A DNA stretch of 64,000 bases from Pyricularia pennisetigena (taxonomy: Eukaryota > Ascomycota > Sordariomycetes > Magnaporthales > Pyriculariaceae). The notes below the pieces were generated by a model. It did no database searches. It saw only the letters and a list, made by a program, of their open reading frames with translations, and was not told the origin of the DNA. Below are positions 35,801 to 47,226 of this stretch, piece after piece; positions within the stretch are counted from its first letter, which is position 1; each line of letters starts with the position of its first letter. Location of the stretch: positions 1,955,366 to 2,019,365 of the forward strand of contig NC_043744.1 in assembly GCF_004337985.1 (NCBI RefSeq). The letters run 5' to 3'. Made by a program: the position numbers and the translations under genes.

Positions 35801-36347
35801 TCATTCATTCAACATCCTCCTCCTCTCGTTTGGGTTTGCTTTATCTGTCTCCTTTTGCCCCTCGAGCTTGTTGTTTGTTCATCGCAGCATTGACGGTCTA
35901 AATATTTTGTCTCTCTCTGCTGTCGATCAGGGACTGACTGACGTCTTCGAAAACGGAACAAAAAAAAAACCCTCCGACGAGTCTGATCCTTTGTCCAGCA
36001 TACCAGCGACTCGCCCTTTTTGGCTTGCTTTGTCTGACCTTCATCCCTTTAATAACCTACCCCTTTTTGGTAGTCAGCTCACGTTTTCTTGAGATTTTCC
36101 AGCTCACACCATCAAGAGATCTGGAATCTCATTTCGTTATCTTGTATTTTATTTATCTTCTCATTGGGCGGAAGGGTTCGACAAACAACGAAGCACGAGC
36201 TAAGCCCGCCCCGCATTTCACCACCCTCAGCCACTATTCAGGCACCAAAACCTTCGTTCCTGTGGTAGGCCCTCGCCAGGGAGTTTGTCTCAGACGCGCC
36301 AGGGACTTCCCTCGTTGGACAGACGTCCCAACTGGGCTTAATATATC
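32481..36347. other. Long intergenic region
   Basis: 3.9 kb with no supportable gene. It holds a 39-bp A tract at 32789-32827, further A/T runs near 33710-33735 and 35113-35129, and, from about 35670, CT-rich sequence that is probably the promoter and long 5' UTR of the channel gene starting at 36348. Short reading frames before that ATG could act as upstream ORFs, but I cannot show that they are transcribed. Confidence 0.55.
32789..32827. repeat. Poly(A) tract, 39 bp
   Basis: An uninterrupted run of A about 310 bp downstream of the receptor stop codon. No retroposon body was recognised. Confidence 0.9.
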
Positions 36348-39297
36348 ATGGCTGCCCCTACATCTCCTAGAAATCCCCAAAGGATGGGTTTCATGCCCAT
36401 CAATGGCGGTCGTGGCTCCGACGAAGAAGCAGACATTCCGCTTTCAACCATCCGAACTGCCAGTTCTACTGGTGCCCGCAAACCTAACCAGGCGATTGAG
36501 ACGAACATGATGGCCAGTGAGAAACCCCCCCGCCTCGGCCCCGGTCGTCGAAGGCTGAAGAATGGCCTTGCGGACCAAGGCCGCCGAGGCACTGGTGGCA
36601 GCGACGACGTCGCCCTCAATGCCATGGGCCGCCTCTACTACAAGATTATAGGATTCTCAGTCGTCACGCGTTACCTCGTTTACATTGTCCCTGTCGCTCT
36701 CCTTCTGCTCATCCCAATCATCGTCCTGATCGCCACGGGCAATATCGCCGAGGACAAGATCCGTGTCGGTGGTGACCAAGGCCCACCTCTTTACCGACTA
36801 TTCGTATGGATCATGGCGTCGTGGCTAGGCTTGTGGGCTGGCAAGATTGTCGCTCACCTGCTGCCTCCCATCTTCATGTTCTTCTGCGGTGTCGTCAGTT
36901 CCGGCACCAGGAAGTATGCCACCGTCATCCGCGCTCTCGAGATCCCACTTTCACTCTTTTTCTGGGCCCTGGTCTCTTGGTTGCTTTTCCGCTTCCTCTT
37001 TCAAGATGGAATACCGCTCGACAACGTCCAATGGATTATTGTCATGAAGAAGATCCTCGGCGCCCTGTTTGTCTCATCGGCCGTTTTCCTGGGCGAAAAG
37101 ACGATTGTCCAGCTGATCAGCATCACCTACCACCAACGGTCATTCGCTAATCGCATCAAGGATTCTAAGCGCGAGGTCTACTTGCTCGGCCTTCTCTACG
37201 ATGCTTCGCGTACTCTGTTCCCCATGTACTGTCCCGAGTTCATTGAGGAGGACAGCATCATCAACGATAGTCTCGATGTTATGCTCAAAAAGGTCAAGGG
37301 AACAGGATCGGCAACACCGATGCGTCTTATTGGCAACGTCGGTGCCAACGTCGGTCGCCTGGGTGACAAGATCACCTCGGTTTTCGGAAACGTTGCGTCT
37401 GAAATTACCGGCAAGCAGGTTTTCAACCCCAACTCGTCCCACTCCATCTGTGTCGAGGCTCTTGAGAAGGTCAAGACATCTGAAGCACTGGCCAGGCGTA
37501 TCTGGATGTCTTTTGTCGTTGAGGGCAGTGACAGTCTCTCGCAGGAGGACATCGAAGAGGTTCTTGGCCCCGAGCACAAGGAGGAAGCCGAAGAGTGTTT
37601 TGCCGCCATTGACGCGGACCAAAATGGTGACATCAGCTTGGACGAGATGGTGCGCAAGGTTGTCGAGATTGGTATCGAGCGCAAGGCCATTTCCAACAGC
37701 ATGAAGGACATCAGCCAGGCTCTTGCCGTCTTTGACGAGATCTTGCTCTTCATCGTTGCTCTTATCGTCGTCTTCATTTTCCTCGCCTTCTTCCAGAGTA
37801 CATTCATCACCACTCTGGCCACTGCCGGTACTGCCCTGCTCTCGCTTTCTTTCGTTTTCGCCGTCACCACTCAGGAATTCTTGGGTTCTTGCATCTTTCT
37901 GTTTGTAAAGCACCCATTCGACGTCGGTGACCGCGTCGACATCACCGGACCGGAGAAGGAGCAGCTCATTGTGGAGCGTATCTCTCTGCTCTACACCGTC
38001 TTTACCCGCATTGACAAGATGCAGGTCGTCCAGGTACGTTGCGAACTTTGAAATACGGCTGCTCTTGTCCTTCCGTTTCTGCATCACTCTAACCCAATCT
38101 GCCTTACAGGTTCCCAACATTGTACTTAACAATCTTTGGATTGAGAACGTTACTCGCAGCAAGGCCATGAAGGAGACGATCGATGTTAACGTCTCGTACG
38201 ACACTAGCTTCGAGGACATTGAGCTTTTGCGTATGGAGATGGAGAAGTTCGTTCGCCATCCCGACAATGCGAGGGATTTTATGCCCGACTTCACCATTTC
38301 CGTTGGCGGCGTGGGCGATTTGGACAAGATGACGCTCAAGATTACTATCAAGCACAAGTCGAACTGGCACAACGAAGCTGTGCGTGCTACTCGCCGCTCC
38401 AAGTTCATGTGCGCCCTGGCCCTGGCACTCAAGCGTATCCCGATCCACGGCCCTGGCGGTGGCGGCGAGCCTCTTGGTGGACCCACCAACCCTACGTACT
38501 CTGTAGCCGTTTCCGATGGATTTGCAAGCGAAGCCCGTGACAAGGCCGATAAGGAGAAAGACAGTGCCAGGATGGTGCCTACCAAGACCTTCAGCCGCAA
38601 CGGATCTTCTGCTAGCCAGAAGTCAAGGAGGGAGAAGGAGTCTGCCAACGAGTTGAACTCGCCGGTGGATGTTGCTAGACAGGCGGCTGCAGGCTACGGC
38701 AACAGAGACGGCGACATGCTTGATGACATGACTCCCGTCGAGCGTCAGCGCACAGATGACATTGCAAATCTGCGCAAGGAGATGATCACAAAGAACCAGA
38801 GTCTGCGCGGTCGCCGCCAGGCAGGACAGACGTTGCCACCACAGTCTCTGGGTGAGACAGGACCTCGCTTGACGTTGACACGCGAGGAGAGCAACTCGAA
38901 CAGCAACCCGAGCCGCAGCCCTAGGTTCGATGTCGAATCGCAGACTGGCGGACTTTCCCCAGGAATGGGAAGCACCGGATTTGGAACGCCAGCGGCGGGC
39001 GGTGGCAACTCTACGTTCGCTGGAAACCCTTACTATTCAAGCAACGCAACCACTTTAGGTGGGGGTCAGGCGCAGCAAGGTTACAGCGTCTTCCCTCGGC
39101 CGACGGGCAGCTCTTCTCCGCCCTCGAGCAGCACCAACTTTGGGGGCCTCCAGGCACCATCCTCGGGAGCTCACCCGCTGCAGAGCGCGCCAACCACGGG
39201 ATCACGAGCTAGGGGCCAAAGCGTCTCGTCGACGCGCGACTTGACCGCACAACGGCCTCCTCAGCAACAGGGCGGCGGTCCGGGCGGTCGGGTTTAG
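36348..39297 (+). CDS. EF-hand MscS-type mechanosensitive ion channel
   Basis: A fungal MscS-family channel similar in layout to S. pombe Msy1/Msy2, which sit in the ER and shape Ca2+ responses to hypo-osmotic shock. Exons are 36348-38033 and 38110-39297, with a 76-bp intron (GTACGT...ACAG), giving 957 aa. The N-terminus is cytosolic and basic. Membrane segments lie at about 104-130, 148-185, 199-220 and 229-247. An EF-hand loop DADQNGDISLDE is at about 422-433. The pore-lining helices begin near 464, and the conserved FVKHPFDVGDRVDI starts the beta domain. The tail beyond about residue 680 is Ser/Gly/Gln-rich and probably disordered. A 502-codon frame on the opposite strand is a shadow of the strong codon bias. 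Confidence 0.95.
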
Positions 39298-41332
39298 CTG
39301 AAAGATAAAAGATGAGAGGGAGATGAAGTTCTCCGAGATGATCATGTTCACACAAAACACAAAACACAGGCTCCTTGCGAGTTTTGTCCTGTAATATCTA
39401 TTACACTAGACTTGGTTCTCTTTCTTTTCTTCTTGTTTTTCTTTTCTTTTTTACGACGTTTGATGACGGTGCGGAGATTTACAGTTGGGGGAGCCCCCTG
39501 GAAAATGACATCCTTGCATAGCGGGCTGAGGAACAAGGCCCTTGGTCCAGCGGTCAGCTGCATATTGATGGGACAGAGTCCCGTTCATTACTTTCAAAGA
39601 AAATAAACATTACGATTTTTTTTGTCTTTTGCATCCACTGTATTTTCATGTCTCGTAGCCTTGTTTCTGCTACGCTTGGTGATAAACAGTACTACGGTGC
39701 CGTGATTGAGGGATGTTGAACAAGTGGCTTGCTAGTTTTAGATGGCGAAGCCACAGTAGCTGCACCTAGGTAAGCCGCATACGTCAATCTAAGAAGCAGT
39801 ATTCCTAGAGAGGAGAAAGCCTCCCCAGGCGAGTTCGGCCTGTCGATCTGAGTCGTACGCCAACGGCAGGCTTCTTGTGACTTTCACTTTTGGCGTGAAC
39901 GATCAAGTCGGTTATGCCGGGTCTGATGGCAACTCAGCGTTCGGGTCGTGATAATCGGAGTCGATGGCTTGAATAATCTTCCGGACTGAATTCCATTGTA
40001 TTCTTTGATAATACAAGTGGTGTGATATAAGATTGGGATGTCAGGAGATTGGATGCCTTGAGATTTGAAGCCTTCCTTGTAGATTAGATTTGTACGCGTC
40101 ACATGTTCTGTCGTACTACTTAATTAGAAGAGATTTTCTTCTCCAAACTAAATTCTAACCACGAAACAGATACCGTGTGTGATACCTTACACTAAGCTTA
40201 CCTTGGTTATTTGGACAAGGACAGTCGTTGGAGAGGTCTTTCATTTCTCTCCCGGCCGAATACGTTGATCGTCCGTTCATAATCTACTTGACTCTTTCAT
40301 ATTTTTAGTCCCCTGGTGGATAATGCTTTACCATCACTGTCATGAATTTGCCCTTTCAGGGAAAGGCAGGAGTTATAGAAGGATGGTCAACCATGAGAGC
40401 AGATCTACGTGATGGATAAGGCATGGCAAACAAGTAGCTGCTCATCCATGTCAGTGCTATGAACGTTGATTTAATTAGGTCTAGGCTGGACTTCTAGAAC
40501 TAGCCTGGTACAGTAGAGTCGAAGGTTGTTTAATCAGAGATATGCCTCGCCATATTAACATGATACAGCATTCAGCACCCGGGATACTGTTTCGGGTCTC
40601 GGTGCAGTCAGCTCAGTACTATACCCTAAATTCAGGGTGGAAATGGGGCAGGGACAGAAGCCCCTCACGAACCCACCCCTGCATCACCGTGCTGAGCAAC
40701 GTGGAATAGACAGACTCATCCCAGTCTGGGGGAGCAGGGTCAATCAGGTCAAGGTCAGTGAGGGGCACTTGCTGTAACACTTTTGGAAGGCCGAGAGGCC
40801 ACGAGACAATCCGATCGATCTCAGGGGAAAAAAAAAAAAGAAGAAAAAAACGAGCTGACTGGGAAGCTTCCGCTCGGCCATGCGGTCTGTCGGACACCTT
40901 CTGTTCCTGCCATTCGTCGATCTGCTTTGTCCCGTTTTTCCCGCAAATCTTTGGAAAATGATCACTTCCCCGCCCACGTGTCTGGATTTTCAGCTTGCTT
41001 TACAGGACAAGCCAAGAGATCGTCAGCTAGGGGTCTCTCTTTGAAAATTAAAAACTTAAAAAATTTGCCGGTTCACCTTGTGCAGGGATCAGGTACTTGA
41101 GGTACCTGGGACAGACGAACGGGGAAGGCACGAAATGAATACTACTTACCGCACAAGAGCGTAAAACCCCGGTACGGGCTGGTTGAAGGTTGCATGTTGT
41201 ATTTCATATTGGGTGCTGCTCAAGTGATAACGTAACCGTTTCATAAGGAAGGAGGACACTGGGTCTTGATTTTTTTATCCATGCATGTTGATTGAGTGTT
41301 GACTGGTTGTTTTGATCCCCGCAGATTTTTAT

Positions 41333-41371
<39 letters not shown>

Positions 41372-41537
41372 GCTTTTGTCCGCGAGATTAATCGAGCTGC
41401 AGCACAGCGAGAAAACCAGTCACCCACTTCCCCCAGAAAATCTCATCTTCAGTCGACCGAAGCAAACCACAGTCTCCACCCGAATCCGAGTCACTGGGGG
41501 CTAGTTGGGACCCTACGTGCCTGCATGCCCCTCCATC
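39298..41537. other. Intergenic region
   Basis: 2.2 kb without a recognisable gene. It contains AT-rich stretches and a 36-bp T tract at 41335-41370, immediately upstream of the probable 5' UTR of the Zn2Cys6 factor. Confidence 0.55.
41335..41370. repeat. Poly(T) tract, 36 bp
   Basis: An uninterrupted T run about 170 bp before the start codon of the transcription-factor gene. Promoter poly(dT) tracts can exclude nucleosomes. That role here is inference. Confidence 0.9.
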
Positions 41538-44500
41538 ATGACTTCGACTCTAAACACTGGTGTTCCTCCTAAACAGATCCGTTTCGTCAACAATCAGGGA
41601 CTACCACCCTCCAAACGGAGAAGGATAAGTGCGGCGTTCGTAAACCCACCTAAACCACCACATCGGACCTCTTCTAGTATAGTGTCGTGCAGCTACTGAC
41701 TATAAGGTGCCGCCGCTCGTAGCTGCTACACCTGTAGGAGGCGCAAGACGAGGTGCGATGGCACCCGTCCTACATGTTCAACCTGCACCAAGAACGGCCA
41801 TTCATGTCAGGGCTATGATGATATTCCGGACAGGAAAAGTGACGCCTCGCGCTCGTCTGACGTGAAGCGGGAGTATGCAGGGGAAGACGACGGCGGTGAT
41901 AAGGACGAGGACGAGGAAGATGGGATTCCAGAAGACTGCGATTCCCAACGGATCGCCCACTCGGCCACGACCAGTAATCTGCAGTCTGACACCTCCCTTA
42001 TGGATTCTTCATCCAACAGACAGCACGACGAGAGCAACAGGGTCCCCTACTTTAGGTATTTTGGCCCGACTGCAATAGTGCCCGGTTTCAAACAGATGGT
42101 AGTCAATGTGCCATACCCCCGCAGAAGCAGAGGAGGCTCCTTCTCGGCATCGTCGCCAACTGAGACCCGATCCCAGGCCTCTCATGGAACGCTGCACCAG
42201 GACGATCCTGTGCTCGAGAACCCCGAGGATCTGCCCGTATATGATCCCAACGACCCCGGGCCGACGGATCCCGCCATCGTCCAACTGATAGACACATTTT
42301 TCACACACCTGGGCTGTAACTATCCGTTCTTGCGCCGAGAAAAGTTTCTCAAGATGGTCAGCGAGAAGAGGGTGGAACCAATCCTGTTAGACGCAATACT
42401 AGCCCTAGCTGCAAGATTCCACAAGAAAAAGGACGACCGGGAGGCCATGGGGCATTTCTATGCCCAGCGGGCAAAGATGGCCACGGTGGACCCCTTCCCA
42501 TGCCCGACTGTTGGTGCTGTCCAGGCCTATCTGCTGTTGGCGTACGAAAGCTTCGGCCAGGACCAGGATAGTGCTCTGTGGGCTTATCTCCAGCTTGCTA
42601 TTGGAATGTCTATCGATATAGGCTTGCCGAGGAAGGACGGTGTCAAGTATCAAGGCGAGAAAGATCCTTGGTACACACTCGCCTGTATTCCAAAGTACGA
42701 CGAAACTGAAGCAGGGCATGACAAACAGAGTAATGGAGAAGACACCCTTAGCCCGGAAGAGCAGGCCGAGGTTGAACAGGAGCGGATCAACACTTTTTGG
42801 GCCGTTTTTGTTCTGGACAGAGTCATATCCTCAGGCACCGGGCGGCCTGTTCGGTTCAAGGACGAAGACTTCGAGATACCTCTACCAGAACCGTCCCTGA
42901 TTTCCGACAAGGGCTGGCCTGCACCGTTCCCCGATTTTATCCGGATTGTCCATCTATACGGACGAGTGTCGGATGTTTTGAATAATGTTAGCGATCCAAA
43001 AGAGCTTGCAGGGGAAAGCATACAGGGAAATCTCAGCAGCCTTGTCCAAGAGTTGACATTGCTTCACCAGAGATTGGACACTCGCCTCCATTTCAACGCT
43101 GTCAACTTTCAGGAGTACTCAAGGGCTGGCCAGGGCACGACATTCATCTTGCTTCATCTTTGGTTTCACACCTTGATCATCATCCTCCACCAGCCCGCCG
43201 TCATCTTTGGAGCAGTCGGGCAGATCGATGATCTCATGCCAAACGGCCGCGAGGTGGCCATCTCGAGCGCCAGATCGATTGCGGATATCCTCTCGTTTGC
43301 TGAACTTATCGACTCCAGAAGCGTCATAGGAAATCCTTTCACGTCCCAGCCCATGTACATAGCCGCCTGTGCCTTTCTGATGCAGTCCGGTGCAGCGCAG
43401 TCCTCGGCACCGCCACAGACCGACGCGGAACCGGCTGGCCTGACGAACGGCTTTGCTTTCACGGCCAAGGAGAAGGAGGCGAAGCAGCCCAGCTCGCTGC
43501 TTGCTTTTGGGGCAAATCAGAACTACCAACGGTGTTACAAGAGTCTTCAGCAGCTACAATGCTATTGGGGTGGTGTCAGGTACATACTCACAGCCTTGGA
43601 TCAGAAGTCCAAGGGAATCTGGGACTGCGAAACGTACACGCTCGAGGAGTACGCCATGACCAAGAAAATTTCAGGAAGACGATCGTCTTCGCTGGGTCGG
43701 CTTCCTCGGGAATTCGAGATTCCTTCGAGTCCAAATGTGCCGCCCATGGTTGGCTTCTCTCTAACAGGCACAACCAACTCACCAAACTCGTCTCTCACCT
43801 GGGTTTACCAGAACCAAGCCAATGTCGCAACGAGCCTACAGGGCCTCCAAGGCCAGCAACCGGTGCGACACCGCCCTACGTCTTCAGCCCATCGCCAAGA
43901 GATACCCACCGGGGCTGCAATCGCAACGAATCCCGAGCCAGGCTATGATTCTGGAAGCCAGCCTCCCGCTGCACCGGTACCCCTCACACCTCCGGGAAAC
44001 CTGGCCTACGAACCTCTGCGGAACGAACCCCCACAAGCCATATACACGCCGGCCTACCCACAAGCACCCGTCTCAGCAATGCGATTTTCGCCTGTGTCAG
44101 CAGCAAACATCTCACCCAAGCCCCGGTCACGGCAGAAGCGTAGATCTATATCTTCATTCAACAGCCCGAGGGCTGGCACATCGGCCAAGGAGCCATGCCG
44201 ATCTTGTCTACCTAGTGGTGATGCCGCAAACGACCATCACCCTCCTCTGCATCTTCATCGCCAGCTTGATTCCAGCTCCGAGAGTACACCAAACGCTCCT
44301 CCTCCTCCGAGCACCACGATAGGAAACAACATATACACGGCGGTGGCGCACTCATCAGTGGCCAGCTATGAGCCGTCCCCGGTTCCAAACGGCGGCGGGC
44401 CGTCCTCGATGGCGGCGCTATCAGGCAACACTGATCGGCAGGCCGTCCAGTTCGAGCGCTCTCAGTCGGGAGGGTACTCGTCGCCCATGATGCAGACCGC

Positions 44501-44690
44501 CGGCGTTGTGACGCCAAGCAGCGGGTACTACCCTCAGCCTGCCGATCTGACCTTTGACAGTCGCGAGATCACATGGGGCCAAGACCCGGCCGAGGCCATG
44601 GCGCCGTGGCTGGTAGAGTACTTTTCGACCAACGACATAATTGGCCTCTTACACGCGAGCGGTGGCGGCGAAGAGAACAATGGGGACTAG
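41538..44690 (+). CDS. Zn2Cys6 transcription factor with fungal-specific TF domain
   Basis: A binuclear zinc-cluster regulator. Exon 1 starts MTSTLNTGVPPKQIRF and ends in the basic SKRRRISAA. The second exon opens on the zinc cluster CYTCRRRKTRC, then six residues, CSTC and TKNGHSC, which fits Cx2Cx6Cx6Cx2Cx6C. The preferred intron is 41636-41722 (GTTCGT...GTAG, branch-like CTGAC about 25 bp before the acceptor). It yields the canonical ISAAC junction and 1021 aa. An alternative, 41629-41706 (GTGCGG...TAAG), is also in phase (1024 aa). The middle homology region (fungal-specific TF domain) runs from about DTFFTHLGCNYPFLRREKF and includes FWAVFVLDRVISSGTGRP. The last third is Ser/Pro/Gln-rich, typical of activation regions. 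Its target genes are unknown. I could not assign it to a named regulator. Confidence 0.9.
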
Positions 44691-45311
44691 CCGCCCGGTA
44701 TGGTAATCAACCAAATTGAGTGTCGGAACATGGTTTTTTTTTTTTTTCGGTTGACTTATTCTTTACTAGTTTATTTTTTCAGTTTTCAGCATGATAGCGG
44801 CTGCATTTAGATAAATCGATACCCCTCAGTTTGTAGACTGGTTCCTTTGTCTTGTCTAGCGGCTCGTCATTGTCCGATATACTTTGATATGTGCGTGCAT
44901 CTGGGCATAAATGGTGTTGCGATCGAATTTGCATTGCCCCCCGACTAGAAATATAGCTCTTGCTCACCGAGTGCAATGTTATCACTGGTCGAGCGACTAC
45001 TTCGGTCATTTGACTTCATGATCAAGACATCGTTGGTATAGCTATCCCACAGAAAGCAATATATACGAGGAGGCAGAAGTAGTCATTCATAATCACAATG
45101 GTTGACGCCCAGAATCATACAAAATGGATTTGTTTCAGCCATATATTTTTGTTCTATGCCTATCGTCCCATCTCTTGACAGCCGCTCAGGCATGTGTCAT
45201 GGTGAGAGCATCCTTGAATCTACGCAAGTTGAGTTTGTTTCTTGTCAGCAAATTCCGAGGCGCAAACGAACAGACAGAAAAAGGGGAAATGGAAATCCTT
45301 TTTTTTTTGGC
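44691..45311. other. Intergenic region between convergent genes
   Basis: 621 bp of 3' flanks of the transcription factor and aminotransferase genes, with a T run of about 14 near 44733. Nothing else is seen. Confidence 0.55.
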
Positions 45312-47226
45312 TTACTTTTTGACCACCCTCTCGATACCATCACAGCCCAGCTTCAGAGTCTCCATCTTGGGGCCGTACGAAAAGCGGACAAAGTGGTGGC
45401 AGGGCGAGTCGAACAGGTCGCGGCGGCGGGCGGGGTTCAGGTCGAAGAAAATGCCGGGCACGACGATGACCTTTTCTTCGAGGCAGGCCTGGAAGAAGTT
45501 GAGGCCATCCTCGATGGGCTTGGGCAGGCCCTCGAGGTTGAGCCACAGGTAAAAGGTCGAGTCGGGCACGAACTTGATGGTGAAGCCCATGTCGCGCAGG
45601 CGCTTGACCACGTAGTCGCGCTTGTCGCGGAAGTGCTTCTGCAGGGCCTTCATCTCGGCCTTGACGAGGCTGGGCTCCAGCATCGGGATGGCGGCCTCCT
45701 GGAAGGCGACGTTGGTGCCGCCGTCGAGGTACGAGCCGCAGGAGCCGATGCTGTGGTGAAGGGACGGTTTGTTCAGTCGATTGGGTTTACTTGATCGAGC
45801 CACTGGGGATATGGCGACTGGAGATATTTGCTTACGCCTTGATGAATTCCTTGGGGCCCAGGATCCATGCCACACGCCAACCGGGAAGACGGAAGCGCTT
45901 GGTGAGACCGTCGATGATGAGCACATCGTCGTCGTCGACATCAATGACGTTTTCCTGTGATTTTTTTATTTCAAACGGGATAAGCCTGGGCTCACACTTG
46001 ATAAAGCGAAATTCAACTTGGTAAGCCACTCGGGCCAGTCATGACTTACGGCGGCGCTGATGGTGGTTCCGTCGCAGTCGCTGGTGTAATTGTATCCGGA
46101 GTCTTGCGATAGATATGTGATTAGTTTGACAACCTTCAGGTGGTCTGTTTGGTCTGCTCCCCAAAGACAGACAGTGTCAGGCTGTGGCAAGGGACCTACA
46201 AAATTCATCCGAGATAAAGGTGGCGCGGTCACGGCACAAATCCTGAATCTCAGCCAGCTCGGGGTTGGAAACGACCCTGCCGGTGGGGTTACGGGGGTTC
46301 GAGGTCAAAATAACACCGGTACCACGGGCGATTTCCTCGGCGATCTTGTCCGGGTTGATGTGGTAGCCATCATCCTCGGACAAGGGCACAGGGATGGCGG
46401 CAATGTCCTTGAAGAGCGACAACATCTCGTTGTAAGCCGTGTAGTCAGGGATGAAGAAGGACAGGTACGAGTTGTTGAGGACGGCAGCAATACGGATAAG
46501 ACCAGCACGGCCACCGGGCACGATGGCGACGTTCTCCCAGGTGTAGAGGCTTTCCTGGCCCTTGCGGTGCATCTCGTTGTAGAGATGGGCGACGGCCTCC
46601 CTCAGGGGCCTGATTCCGGCGGTAGGGCCGTACTCGCGGCTGTTGAGGGTGACGTCGACGCTGGTGGGCCGCTTGAAGCAGCCCTCGATCTCGTCTTCTA
46701 CCTCGGGGGCGCCCTGGCCGAGGTTTGCCCACTTCTCGGGCTCCTCCATGAAGCCATACTCGGTTGCGCGCTCGGTACACCAGACGACACCGGTCGAGGC
46801 TCGAGTGGGATCGAGGCCGGCATGGGGGAGATGTCCTTCGTGGGCGGCACGGAACTGCCTGTGGATCTTGGACCCAGCCTCTGGATTTAAAGAGCACACA
46901 TCAGCTCAATCTATGAAGCAAAGCAACGGCTAAAACCGTTGTACAAGTTATCAAGAGTCTGAACTAGTTGGAGACGCAAGTTGCTGGAAGTTGCGCCGTG
47001 CCAAGACAACCAAGGAGTGCGGATCGGAGCGATATAGCACTTGGCTGGTGGAATGAATACTAGACTAGCCTAGAGAGGCCGGATGCGGGGTATATTTTTA
47101 ATTATTTGACACAACCAAGAACAAAAGTTGCTTACCGTTGGCGCTCGGTTCCGCAATGGAGAAGCGCCGCGAGGGCTTTGGAACTCCCGTGTTCCGGTTG
47201 ATACTGAACTTGCGGTTGCTGAACAT
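45312..47226 (-). CDS. Class I/II PLP aminotransferase (ACC synthase-like subgroup)
   Basis: A fold-type I PLP enzyme. Five exons, 47226-47136, 46880-46200, 46102-46050, 45954-45836 and 45750-45312, splice in phase (introns 255, 97, 95 and 85 bp) to 460 aa. Landmarks are SREYGPTAGIRPLREAVA, SNPRNPTGRVV, ISDEFYSGYNY spanning the exon 2/3 junction (Asp255 and Tyr258 at the cofactor), the Schiff-base lysine K294 in GLTKRFRLPGWRVAW, and the C-terminal RFSYGP arginine. The 53-nt third exon is confirmed by restoring the D-E-F-Y motif. The motifs resemble plant and fungal ACC-synthase-like aminotransferases. Most fungal members are ordinary aminotransferases, so the substrate remains undetermined. 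The short basic N-terminal exon is not a clear targeting peptide. Confidence 0.9.

Noticed and set aside
37140..38648. 502-codon open frame on the minus strand opposite the MscS gene
   Set aside because: It mirrors the strongly biased codons of the channel gene, crosses its intron and has no domain-like sequence.
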